From contig CANMQJ010000010.1 of assembly GCA_947500005.1 (NCBI GenBank), positions 108,485 to 172,484 on the forward strand: a stretch of DNA of 64,000 nucleotides, written 5' to 3'. Numbering within the stretch: position 1 is the stretch's first letter; each line of letters starts with the position of its first letter. The position numbers were made by a program, and so were the translations under genes. The notes under the pieces were generated by a model. The model was not told the origin of the DNA and searched no databases. It worked only from the letters and a program-made list of their open reading frames with translations. Positions 1 to 8,016 of the stretch are shown here, in pieces. Source of the DNA: an uncultured Paracoccaceae bacterium (lineage in GTDB: Bacteria > Pseudomonadota > Alphaproteobacteria > Rhodobacterales > Rhodobacteraceae).

Positions 1-324
1 GACGATGTGCCGCGTGCGATGATCACTTGGGCCTATATGGGGCCGGGCAGCGCCGGTAAACTGATCAGGGGTGAACCCCTGGAACCCGCCGACTGGCGCT
101 CGGGGCCGGATCTGTGGGTGATCGACCTGATCGCGCCCTACCGGCGGCTGACGGGGCAGCTGGTGCGCTGGATGATGGTGCGCGGCAATTTCGCCGAACG
201 GGAGTTCTGGTTCCGACGCGTGGGCGACGCCAACGAGACGCGGCGCATCGTTCACATAGATTTCGAAGCCGAGAAGCTGTCCCGTATCTATTCCACGGAG
301 GAATTCCTCAAAACGCTGGGCTAG
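1..324 (+). CDS. RTX toxin-activating lysine acyltransferase (HlyC-like), C-terminal part
   Basis: The gene enters from outside the window, so its N-terminus is missing; the reading frame is open from base 1. The visible 107 residues match the HlyC family, which moves a fatty acyl chain from acyl carrier protein to lysines of RTX toxins in the cytoplasm. Seen: ITWAYMGPG near the front, then PADWRSGPDLW and VIDLIAPY, which correspond to the EDWTSGDRKW and FIDWIAPF stretches of HlyC; the Asp in VIDLIAPY aligns with the catalytic Asp of HlyC. The catalytic His would lie upstream of the window. The C-terminal part around HIDFEAEKLS resembles the family tail. No RTX toxin gene is in the window. 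The stop codon overlaps the stop of the convergent DUF1810 gene. Family assignment is firm; the substrate is unknown. Confidence 0.85.
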   Translation, partial: DDVPRAMITWAYMGPGSAGKLIRGEPLEPADWRSGPDLWVIDLIAPYRRLTGQLVRWMMVRGNFAEREFWFRRVGDANETRRIVHIDFEAEKLSRIYSTEEFLKTLG

Positions 325-731
325 TCGATCTCCGCCAGGGTCAGCGGACAGCGTTCTCCGCCGTAGAAACTGTCCAGAACTTCGGAAAAGACTTGGGGTG
401 CCCCTGGAACCGCTTCGAACAATGTCATCGAAGAGCGAAGTTTCATGGCATCCACGCCGCCCAGAATGCTTTCGGCTGACTCGCCAGAATGCGACAGCAT
501 GAGCCGGCTTGCCTGCGTCAGTCTCTCCCGCAAGACCGGATGCGCCAGGTAGGCAGCGGCGGCGTCAACATCGTCCAGCCCATAGCGCTTGGCCGTGCCC
601 GAGCGCCCCAGGGCCGAGAGTTGCGGAAAGACGAACCACATCCAGTGAGTCGTCTTGCGTCCTTGCTCAAGCTCGGACAGGACCGCGGGCCAGACGCGGT
701 CCTGTGCCGACAGGAACAGATCGGCGTCCAC
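321..731 (-). CDS. DUF1810 family protein
   Basis: A 136-residue cytoplasmic protein of the DUF1810 family, whose function is not established. The family hallmarks are visible: an N-terminal F..AQ segment (FLSAQDRVWPAVLSEL), the KTTHWMWFVFPQ block around residues 26-37, and SSMTLFEAV near the C-terminus. It starts with GTG one base after the argG stop codon, with an AAGG ribosome-binding motif inside the end of argG, so it is probably translated from the argG transcript. The 3' end overlaps that of the convergent HlyC-like gene. Nothing ties it to arginine synthesis beyond position. Confidence 0.85.
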   Translation of the reverse strand: MDADLFLSAQDRVWPAVLSELEQGRKTTHWMWFVFPQLSALGRSGTAKRYGLDDVDAAAAYLAHPVLRERLTQASRLMLSHSGESAESILGGVDAMKLRSSMTLFEAVPGAPQVFSEVLDSFYGGERCPLTLAEID

Positions 732-732
732 C

Positions 733-1959
733 TCAGCCCTTGGTGCGGCGGTCGCGCGTGGCGAGCAGCCGCAGCCGCAGCGCGTTCAGCTTGATGAAGC
801 CGGCGGCATCCTTCTGGTCGTAGGCGCCTGCATCTTCCTCGAAGGTCACGTGGCTTTCGGAATAGAGCGAGTAGTCGGACCAACGTCCGACGGTCGAGGC
901 GAGCCCCTTGTATAGACGTACGCGCACGGTGCCGGTGACGTATTCCTGGCTCTTGTCGATGGCGGCCTGCAGCATCTCGCGCTCGGGGCTGAACCAGAAG
1001 CCGTTGTAGATCAGCTCGGCATATTGCGGCATCAGCTGATCCTTGAGGTGCATGGCGCCGCGATCCATCGTGATCGACTCGATCCCACGATGGGCCTCGA
1101 GCAGGATGGTGCCGCCCGGCGTCTCATAGATCCCGCGCGATTTCATGCCCACGAACCGGCCCTCGACCAGATCCAGGCGGCCGATGCCGTGCTTGCGGCC
1201 ATATTCGTTCAGCGCGGTCAGGATGGTGGCCGGGCTCATCGCCTCACCATTGATGTTGACCGGGTCGCCCTTTTCAAAGCCGATCTCGATATACTCGGCC
1301 TCGTTTGGCGCGTCCTCGGGGTGAACCGTGCGCTGATAGACGTAATCGGGCGCCTGTACTGCCGGGTCTTCCAGGACCTTGCCCTCGGACGAGGTGTGCA
1401 GCAGGTTCGCATCGACCGAAAAGGGCGCCTCGCCGCGCTTGTCCTTGGCGATCGGGATCTGATGCTGCTCGGCGAATTCCAGCAGCTTGGTCCGGCTGGT
1501 CAGGTCCCATTCCCGCCAGGGCGCGATCACCTTGATCTCGGGGTTGAGCGCATAGGCCGACAGTTCGAACCGCACCTGGTCGTTGCCCTTGCCGGTCGCG
1601 CCGTGGGCGACGGCATCCGCGCCGGTTTCTGCCGCGATCTCGATCAGGCGCTTGGAAATCAACGGCCGCGCGATCGAGGTGCCCAGCAGGTAGAGTCCTT
1701 CATAGACTGCGTTGGCCCGGAACATGGGGAAGACGAAATCGCGCACGAATTCCTCGCGAACATCCTCGATATAGATGTTCTCGGGCTTGATCCCCAGCAT
1801 CTCGGCCTTCTTGCGCGCCGGATCCAGTTCCTCGCCCTGGCCCAGATCGGCGGTGAAGGTCACGACCTCGCACCCGTACTCCGTTTGCAGCCACTTCAGG
1901 ATGATCGAGGTATCGAGGCCACCGGAATAGGCCAGAACAACTTTCTTGGGCGCGGACAT
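733..1959 (-). CDS. argG: argininosuccinate synthase
   Basis: Condenses citrulline and aspartate with ATP to argininosuccinate, the penultimate step of arginine synthesis, in the cytoplasm. The ATP-pyrophosphatase P-loop AYSGGLDTS lies at about residues 10-18, followed by [11 protein letters not shown], which is typical of the family. The 408-residue length is normal. I chose the ATG at 1959, giving [13 protein letters not shown], because an AAGGGAAG ribosome-binding site sits about six bases upstream; an in-frame ATG five codons earlier lacks one. The DUF1810 gene follows one base downstream. argJ of the same pathway is at about 44 kb in this window but is not linked. Confidence 0.97.
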   Translation of the reverse strand: MSAPKKVVLAYSGGLDTSIILKWLQTEYGCEVVTFTADLGQGEELDPARKKAEMLGIKPENIYIEDVREEFVRDFVFPMFRANAVYEGLYLLGTSIARPLISKRLIEIAAETGADAVAHGATGKGNDQVRFELSAYALNPEIKVIAPWREWDLTSRTKLLEFAEQHQIPIAKDKRGEAPFSVDANLLHTSSEGKVLEDPAVQAPDYVYQRTVHPEDAPNEAEYIEIGFEKGDPVNINGEAMSPATILTALNEYGRKHGIGRLDLVEGRFVGMKSRGIYETPGGTILLEAHRGIESITMDRGAMHLKDQLMPQYAELIYNGFWFSPEREMLQAAIDKSQEYVTGTVRVRLYKGLASTVGRWSDYSLYSESHVTFEEDAGAYDQKDAAGFIKLNALRLRLLATRDRRTKG

Positions 1960-2090
1960 CTGACTTCCCTTCATGCGAATGACGGCTCGGCACTAGCGGG
2001 TTTCCGTGGTAGGAGCAAGCTGCGAGCGTTGACAAGCCAGGTCGAGCCGGACGATCATGCAAAGGTTGTAATTGGTAAAGGGTATGCGGT

Positions 2091-2878
2091 TTGCTTGGAA
2101 TAAAGATACTGACCCATTCTATCGGGATGGTCATTCGCAATTTCAAACAGGCCCTCCAGTTATCGTTACTGCTCGGCCTTTTCGGAATTTCAGTACTTCT
2201 CCTTTTGTCATGGGCCATGGGGTCATTCGAAGCGAGCTGGAATTTCATGGTCACACCGGATCAGGGTGGAGGCTCGAATGAAACTCACAGACCGACACCT
2301 GGCGTTGTCCTGACCCTGTTTCTGGTCCTGGTCGTCACATCCGCTTGGATCGTTGTTTCGTGGCACCGCTTCATCTTGCTGGAGGAACGGCCTCAGGGAT
2401 GGTTGCCCCCGTTGCGACCCAAACGCTTGGCATTCTAGATCGGACAGCTTTTCGTTCTGTTCATTCTGACAGTGATCGGATTCATCCCGTATTTCATGCT
2501 GATCATCGTACTGGCTGATTTGAGGGGTGAACTGGGTTTCATCGTCAGCATCGCCTTCTCCGCCGTTTTCCTTCTGGTTCTTATGCTTGGGTTCGCGCGC
2601 CTGGCCACACGTTACCCGCGCAGGCAATCGGCGCGGAATTGACTCTTGACGGCGCTTGGAAGGCAACCGGAGACTCCACCCTCACGCTGGTCGTGCTTGG
2701 GGCCGCGACGGCCTTGTTCCAGTTCATTCTCCAGTATCTATTCGGCGCCATTGCCCTGATTCCGATGGTCGGGCCCCCTCTGGTGTTCATCCCGTCGATC
2801 CTCATCTTGCCGCTCGTGAATGCCAGTATTCTCTCCACCATGTACGGGGTATTTGTCGAGGGTCGCTCCCTGAACTGA
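2091..2878 (+). pseudogene. broken integral membrane protein gene (one nonsense codon, one frameshift)
   Basis: Three collinear open stretches together read as one polytopic membrane protein of about 260 residues. Part 1 (2091-2435) begins ILTHSIGMVIRNFKQALQ, has two hydrophobic segments and the stretch WHRFILLEE, and stops at a TAG at 2436-2438. The same frame continues at once as IGQLFVLFILTVIGF up to about 2605. Sense then moves to another frame (about 2612-2878: LPAQAIGAEL, LDGAWKATGD, two hydrophobic segments and a tail STMYGVFVEG). These blocks match the order I remember for a roseobacter membrane-protein family of unknown function. A TAC/TAT to TAG change plus one indel near 2600-2612 would explain the break. 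The start (TTG at 2091) is a guess. Sequencing error is an alternative. Confidence 0.75.
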
Positions 2879-2931
2879 TCCGGGCCACGAATTCCTTGCC
2901 TGTGCTCAACGGATGCGGCAAGGAACCGGGC

Positions 2932-4158
2932 ATGAGCGATTTCCATACCCGTGCCCGCGCCGCCGAAGCCGCGATGCGCAGCGTTTTCGAGCCGACGCCG
3001 CTGCAACGCAACGTTCATCTGTCCGAGCGTTACGACGCCGATATATGGCTCAAGCGCGAGGATCTCAGCCCGGTCCGCTCCTACAAGATCCGCGGCGCTT
3101 TCAACGCCATGCGCAAGCAGGAGGGGCGTGACCTCTTCGTCTGCGCCAGCGCCGGAAATCATGCGCAGGGCGTGGCCTTCATGTGCCGGCACATGGGTGT
3201 GCGTGGGGTGATCTTCATGCCGGTGACGACGCCACAGCAGAAGATCCAGAAGACCCGCATGTTTGGCGGGGACCAGGTCCAGATCCACCTGATCGGCGAC
3301 TATTTCGACGATACGCTGGCCGCTGCCCGCGACTGGTGCACGCGCGAGGGCGGTCATTTCCTGTCGCCTTTCGACGATGATGACGTGATCGAAGGGCAGG
3401 CCTCTCTGGCGGTCGAGATCGAGGAGCAGCTGGGCGGTGTGCCTGATCATGTCGTCCTGCCAGTCGGCGGCGGCGGCATGTCGGCCGGCGTGGCGACCTG
3501 GTTCGGCGACCGGACCCATTGCCTGTTCGTCGAGCCCGCGGGCGGGGCCTGCCTCAGGTCTGCGATCGCGGCGGGGCATCCGGTGACGCTCGACCATGTC
3601 GATACCTTCGTGGATGGTGCTGCCGTGGGGCGGATCGGCGAGAAACCTTTTGCCCTGCTTCGGGACAGGCCGCTGTCGGACATGTTCGTGCTCTCCGAAG
3701 ACCGCATCTGCACCACGATCATCGAGATGTTGAATGTCGAGGGCATCGTTCTGGAACCCGCCGGGGCGCTTGCCATTGAGGCGATCGCAGATGTTCAGAG
3801 CTTCATCCGGGGCCGCAGCGTGGTCTGCGTGACCTCGGGCGGCAATTTCGATTTCGAGCGACTGCCCGAGGTCAAGGAGCGCGCCCAGCGGTATTCGGGC
3901 GTCAAGAAGTACTTCCTGCTGCGTCTGCCGCAACGGCCCGGCGCGCTGCGCGATTTCCTGGACATCCTGGGCCCCGAGGACGACATCGCACGATTCGAGT
4001 ACATGAAAAAGTCGGCACGCAATTTCGGATCCGTGTTGATCGGAATCGAAACCTCGAAACCCGAGAATTTCGTGCGTCTCTTCGCCCATCTCGACGATGC
4101 CGGGTTCACCTACACCGACATAACCAGAGACGAGACCTTGGCGCAGTTCGTTATCTGA
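2932..4158 (+). CDS. ilvA: threonine ammonia-lyase (threonine deaminase)
   Basis: PLP enzyme that converts threonine to 2-oxobutanoate and ammonia, the first committed step of isoleucine synthesis. The 408-residue protein has the catalytic domain with the Schiff-base lysine in VRSYKIRGAF (Lys52), the substrate loop SAGNHAQG, and the PLP-phosphate loop PVGGGGMSAG. A single ACT-like regulatory domain fills about residues 320-408 (from KKYFLLRLPQRPGAL), so isoleucine feedback is likely. Start: ATG at 2932, with AAGGAA about seven bases upstream; an upstream extension of the frame lacks family similarity. It converges on the Hpt gene with three bases between the stop codons. Confidence 0.95.
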   Translation: MSDFHTRARAAEAAMRSVFEPTPLQRNVHLSERYDADIWLKREDLSPVRSYKIRGAFNAMRKQEGRDLFVCASAGNHAQGVAFMCRHMGVRGVIFMPVTTPQQKIQKTRMFGGDQVQIHLIGDYFDDTLAAARDWCTREGGHFLSPFDDDDVIEGQASLAVEIEEQLGGVPDHVVLPVGGGGMSAGVATWFGDRTHCLFVEPAGGACLRSAIAAGHPVTLDHVDTFVDGAAVGRIGEKPFALLRDRPLSDMFVLSEDRICTTIIEMLNVEGIVLEPAGALAIEAIADVQSFIRGRSVVCVTSGGNFDFERLPEVKERAQRYSGVKKYFLLRLPQRPGALRDFLDILGPEDDIARFEYMKKSARNFGSVLIGIETSKPENFVRLFAHLDDAGFTYTDITRDETLAQFVI

Positions 4159-4161
4159 GGA

Positions 4162-4488
4162 TCAGCCAGTTCGCGGCAGCCCGGCAAGAAAGGCTGCCTT
4201 GGACCTTTCGTAATCATCGACGATCTCAAGGATATCCACGGCCTCGGGGCATCCGCAGGCAGCGATGCGTTCTCCTTCCTGGCAGAGCCGCGAAAAACTC
4301 TGAAAGCCGAGGGAAAGCGCGCTGCCCTTGAGAAAGTGAAGGTCCCGGTCCAACCTGCTCCTGCCGGTGTCGCACCTGAGACGGAGCATGACCTCCTCGA
4401 CCTCCTCGAGGAACAGCGCGACCACTTCTTCGAAATCCTCTGCGCCCACCTCGCCGCGAAGCTGCGTGACGCGGGACCAGTCAATCAT
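4162..4488 (-). CDS. histidine phosphotransfer (Hpt) domain protein
   Basis: A small, single-domain Hpt protein of 108 residues that relays phosphoryl groups between histidine kinases and receiver domains. The phospho-accepting histidine is in DLHFLKGSALSLGF (His51), the standard HxxKGxxxxxG pattern. Acidic helix residues (EEVVALFLEEVEEV) come before it. I chose the ATG at 4488 because GGAGG lies eight bases upstream; a longer frame up to 4563 has no such signal. It is transcribed away from the response-regulator/phosphatase gene at 4638, separated by about 150 bases, and the two are plausible partners. No histidine kinase is encoded nearby. Confidence 0.88.
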   Translation of the reverse strand: MIDWSRVTQLRGEVGAEDFEEVVALFLEEVEEVMLRLRCDTGRSRLDRDLHFLKGSALSLGFQSFSRLCQEGERIAACGCPEAVDILEIVDDYERSKAAFLAGLPRTG

Positions 4489-4637
4489 CGGTTCGACCTC
4501 CATCCGGTTCACCTCGTCATACGAAGAGGGCGGTAAAAACCCGGTTAAACCGCGACGGATCATCCGGAGGGTCCCGATTCACAGGGCGTTAAGTCCCTGG
4601 CGCATAATGTCCGGCAGTGTTCGATCTTTCAGTATGA

Positions 4638-5930
4638 GTGGGACCAGTGAAGGCGGTGCAGGGCAAGGACACCGAATCCCAGGCCACGCGAAAAATGGCC
4701 GCGATCAGGCGGGTCCTGGTCGTCGACGACAGCCGCCTCCAACGCCGCATCCTCACCAGCTCGCTCAAGAAATGGGGGTTCGAGGTGACCGAGGCGGAGA
4801 GCGGCGAGGCGGCGATGAAGATCTGTACGAAAGAACCGCCCGACCTTATCCTCAGTGACTGGGTAATGCCGGGCATGAGCGGGCTGGAGTTCTGCCGCGC
4901 ATTCCGCGCGATCGAACGGCCGGGATACACCTATTTCATCCTGCTGACATCGAAGAGCGAAAAGAACGAGGTGGCCCAGGGGCTGGATGCCGGGGCCGAC
5001 GACTTCCTGATCAAGCCCGTCGATTCCGACGAGTTGCGCGCCCGGATCTCGGCCGGGGACAGGATCCTGGGGATGCAGCATGAATTGTCGGCCAAGAACC
5101 AGCTGATCGAACACGCGCTGGAGGAGTTGAGGCTTGCTCATGACGCCATCGACAAGGACCTGATCCAGGCCCGCAAGATCCAGGAATCGCTTGTGCCCGA
5201 GCTTTCGCGCACCTTCGGCACATCCCGTGTCAGTCTTCTGCTGAAACCCTGCGGTCATATCGGTGGCGATCTCGTCGGGATGTTCTCTCCGGATGTGAAC
5301 AGAGTCGGTTTCTACAGTATCGATGTCTCGGGCCACGGTATCACCTCGGCGATGATGACGGCGAGACTGGGCAGTTACCTGTCCAGTCAGCACTTCGACC
5401 AGAACCTCGCGATGGAGCGTCGGTTCAACCGGTTCTTCGCATTGAAACCGCCCGAAGAGGTCGCCGCGACCTTGAACGCCCGGTTGCTGGCGGATACCGG
5501 GATCGAGGAATATTTTACCATGGCCTATGCGGTGGCCGACCTGCGCAGCGGGGCGGTCAAGATGGTGCAGGCAGGACACCCGCATCCGCTTCTGTTGCGG
5601 CGTGATGGCACGGCAGAGTTTCTTGGTCAGGGTGGGGTGCCCATCGGCCTTTTGCCCGACGTGCCGTTCACCCGGTTCGAGACAGTGATGCAACCTGGAG
5701 ACCGGCTGCTTCTTTACTCCGACGGTTTCACCGAATGCCTGTTGGAGAACGGGGAAATGCTGGAGCCCGAGGGCTTGCTGGAGCTTGTCCGCAACTGCGA
5801 TCCCGACCGCGGCGGTCAGGAGTTTCTTGACGACCTGTTCTGGCGCCTCTCCCAGGTCATGTCGCCACAGCACGGGATGGAAGACGATGTTTCGGCCACG
5901 TTCTTCGAATTCGAGAGCGCGTGCGCCTAA
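4638..5930 (+). CDS. response regulator with PP2C-type (SpoIIE/RsbU) phosphatase output
   Basis: A receiver domain occupies about residues 24-140 (VLVVDDSRLQ, phospho-acceptor Asp74 in LILSDWVMPG, conserved Lys in FLIKPVD). A helical linker rich in Glu/Lys/Leu follows (about 145-185). The C-terminal part, about 195-428, is a SpoIIE/PP2C serine phosphatase with metal-binding motifs GGDL, DVSGHG, QAGHPHP and LLYSDGFTE. Proteins of this design dephosphorylate anti-sigma-factor antagonists in partner-switching systems. No anti-sigma factor or STAS protein lies nearby. The GTG start at 4638 is uncertain; the domain begins by the ATG at 4695, and neither start has a strong ribosome-binding site. 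The 3' end overlaps the Nudix gene by four bases. Confidence 0.92.
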   Translation: MGPVKAVQGKDTESQATRKMAAIRRVLVVDDSRLQRRILTSSLKKWGFEVTEAESGEAAMKICTKEPPDLILSDWVMPGMSGLEFCRAFRAIERPGYTYFILLTSKSEKNEVAQGLDAGADDFLIKPVDSDELRARISAGDRILGMQHELSAKNQLIEHALEELRLAHDAIDKDLIQARKIQESLVPELSRTFGTSRVSLLLKPCGHIGGDLVGMFSPDVNRVGFYSIDVSGHGITSAMMTARLGSYLSSQHFDQNLAMERRFNRFFALKPPEEVAATLNARLLADTGIEEYFTMAYAVADLRSGAVKMVQAGHPHPLLLRRDGTAEFLGQGGVPIGLLPDVPFTRFETVMQPGDRLLLYSDGFTECLLENGEMLEPEGLLELVRNCDPDRGGQEFLDDLFWRLSQVMSPQHGMEDDVSATFFEFESACA

Positions 5931-6364
5931 AGGGCGAATCTCTGTGCGAACCATCGGTCGCCCGCGTTACCCAACCGCTTGGCAGCCTCCTTCGGGGCCA
6001 TCCACAAGGCTTCGTGGTCGGGCTCGACCGGGTCGCCCATTCGGAACAGCGGGCGCGCGATGTAGATATGGCAGATCTTCTCGGCCCAGAGATCGTATTC
6101 CGGCATGTAGACGAACCGCCGGAACGCCCCCAGCCTGCGCGGCGCGCCAATGCGCCAGCCTGTTTCCTCGTGGACCTCGCGATGCAGGGCGGCCAAAGCC
6201 GACTCGCCCGGATCTATGCCGCCGCCGGGAAGTTGCAGGTCCGGGACAGGCGACATCTGGCAGGTCAGAAGAAGCTTGCCATTGCGCGGCAGCAGCGCAT
6301 AGGCCCCGGCGCGCCTTGTGTATCGCCGATCCCCCCGGGGGCGTTCACCGAAGCGACGGATCAT
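5927..6364 (-). CDS. NUDIX hydrolase
   Basis: A 145-residue Nudix pyrophosphatase. The Nudix box is complete: GGGIDPGESALAALHREV followed by HEETGW, with the Glu residues that bind Mg2+. LTCQMSP and DLQLPGG before the box are reminiscent of MutT-like housekeeping hydrolases of the roseobacters. The substrate cannot be read from sequence; a nucleoside diphosphate derivative is likely. ATG at 6364. It runs convergent to the response-regulator gene, with overlapping ends, and divergent from hslO. Confidence 0.9.
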   Translation of the reverse strand: MIRRFGERPRGDRRYTRRAGAYALLPRNGKLLLTCQMSPVPDLQLPGGGIDPGESALAALHREVHEETGWRIGAPRRLGAFRRFVYMPEYDLWAEKICHIYIARPLFRMGDPVEPDHEALWMAPKEAAKRLGNAGDRWFAQRFAL

Positions 6365-6440
6365 GCGGACCCCCTTTCAACCCTGCTTGCCGGTATTATA
6401 TGGACGCGGTATGCCAACCCGTGGCGTTGAAGGAAACCCC

Positions 6441-7427
6441 ATGTCTTTCGGATCCAAAATCGCGTGGGACGATACCGTCCTGCCCTTCCAACTCGATGTC
6501 TCGGACATGCGCGGGCGCGTGGCGCGTCTCGATGGTGTCCTCGACGGCATCCTGAAACAGCATGACTACCCGCCCCAGGTCGAGGCGCTGGTCGCCGAGA
6601 TGGCGCTGCTGACCGCGCTGATCGGCCAGACGATCTCCCTGCGGTGGAAGCTGTCGCTGCAAGTGCAGTCCAAGGGTCCGGTGCGCATGATCGCCACCGA
6701 CTACTTCGCGCCGAAGGCCGAAGGAGAGCCCGCACGGATTCGCGCCTATGCCAGCTTCGATGCCGACAGAATAGCCCAGGGTGCGCCCTTCGATCAGGTG
6801 GGCGAAGGGTATTTCGCGATTCTCATCGACCAGGGCAAGGGCACGACCCCCTACCAGGGCATCACGCCCCTGGCCGGGGACTCGCTCAGCAAATGCGCCG
6901 AGGCCTATTTCGCGCAGTCCGAGCAGTTGCCGACGCGTTTCGCGCTCAGCTTCGGCAAGTCGACCGAGCGTGGCGGGGGCGAACATTGGCGTGCCGGTGG
7001 CGTGATGCTTCAGCACATGCCCAAGGCGTCGCCCTTTGTCGCGACCTCGCAGGGTGAGGGCGGGATCCTCAAGCCCGAGGATCTGATCGATGGCGAAGCC
7101 GGCGAGAACTGGAACCGGGTCAACATCCTGCTCGACACGGTAGAGGATCTGGAACTCATCGGGCCGTCGGTGGAGCCGACGGAGCTTCTCGTTCGGCTGT
7201 TTCACGAAGAACAGCCACGCGTCTACGATTCGCAACCGGTGCGCTTTGGCTGCACCTGTTCCGAGGACCGGGTGCGCCAGAGCCTGTCGATCTATTCGGC
7301 CCGCGACATCGAGAAGATGACCACGGATGAGGGCACCGTAACCGCAGACTGCCAGTTCTGCGGGGCGCATTACGTGCTCGATCCCGAAACCGTCGGCTTC
7401 GAGGCGGATCAGGACAACGGTGACTGA
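6441..7427 (+). CDS. hslO: Hsp33 redox-regulated molecular chaperone
   Basis: Cytoplasmic holdase chaperone that is activated by oxidation and unfolding of a zinc site. The 328-residue protein carries the two zinc-binding cysteine pairs: CTC in FGCTCSEDR near residue 270 and CQFC in ADCQFCGAHY near residue 303. The N-terminal domain includes GQTISLRWKLSLQ and a Gly-rich GGVMLQHMP stretch typical of Hsp33. Start: ATG at 6441 with GAAGGAAA about six bases upstream. The next gene starts with a GTG inside its last codons, so the two are translationally coupled, and cca overlaps in turn: a three-gene operon. Confidence 0.96.
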   Translation: MSFGSKIAWDDTVLPFQLDVSDMRGRVARLDGVLDGILKQHDYPPQVEALVAEMALLTALIGQTISLRWKLSLQVQSKGPVRMIATDYFAPKAEGEPARIRAYASFDADRIAQGAPFDQVGEGYFAILIDQGKGTTPYQGITPLAGDSLSKCAEAYFAQSEQLPTRFALSFGKSTERGGGEHWRAGGVMLQHMPKASPFVATSQGEGGILKPEDLIDGEAGENWNRVNILLDTVEDLELIGPSVEPTELLVRLFHEEQPRVYDSQPVRFGCTCSEDRVRQSLSIYSARDIEKMTTDEGTVTADCQFCGAHYVLDPETVGFEADQDNGD

Positions 7428-8016
7428 CTGGGCAGACAGGATAAAGGCGGCCTTGCACCGCCCGGGGATCAGGTCGAGCGATTTCGACCTGAACCCCGAG
7501 GTGGAGATGCCGCTGAATCGCAAGCTGCGCCCGGCCGGTGTTCTCGTTCCGATTTCCCTGGTCGAGGATGAACCGCGGCTGATTCTGACGAAACGCTCCT
7601 CGGCGCTGAAACACCATCCGGGCCAGATCGCCTTTCCTGGTGGCAAGCAGGACGACGGCGATGCCGACGTGACTGCCGCCGCCCTGCGCGAGGCGCATGA
7701 GGAGATCGGCCTGCCGCGTGACTTGCCCGAGGTTCTGGGTCATCTGCCCACGCATGAAACGGTGACTGCCTTCATGGTGACACCGGTGGTGGCCGTGCTG
7801 CGCGAAAGCTTTGATATCGTGCCGGAACCGGGCGAGGTCGAGGAGGTCTTCTCGGTTCCGCTCGTTCATGTGCTCGACCCCGACCGCTACTCGGTGCAGT
7901 CTCGGCGCTGGCGCGGGCAGAGGCGCTATTATTACACCGCGCCTTTCGGCCCGTATTACATCTGGGGCGCGACCGCCCGGATGCTGCGCGGGCTGGCGGC
8001 CCGCATGACACCATGA
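7420..8016 (+). CDS. CoA pyrophosphatase-type NUDIX hydrolase (NudL/YeaB-like)
   Basis: A 198-residue Nudix protein with the CoA-pyrophosphatase signature LTKRSSALKHHPGQIAFPGG just before the box and ALREAHEEIGL inside it. Such enzymes cut CoA and its derivatives to 3',5'-ADP and phosphopantetheine. The GTG start at 7420 overlaps the end of hslO by eight bases, and the stop overlaps the cca start (ATGA). The exact substrate is inferred only from the motif. Confidence 0.92.
   Translation: MTDWADRIKAALHRPGIRSSDFDLNPEVEMPLNRKLRPAGVLVPISLVEDEPRLILTKRSSALKHHPGQIAFPGGKQDDGDADVTAAALREAHEEIGLPRDLPEVLGHLPTHETVTAFMVTPVVAVLRESFDIVPEPGEVEEVFSVPLVHVLDPDRYSVQSRRWRGQRRYYYTAPFGPYYIWGATARMLRGLAARMTP

Noticed and set aside
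2581..4089. 502-codon minus-strand open frame
   Set aside because: Antisense to ilvA and to the end of the broken membrane-protein gene; no protein family features.
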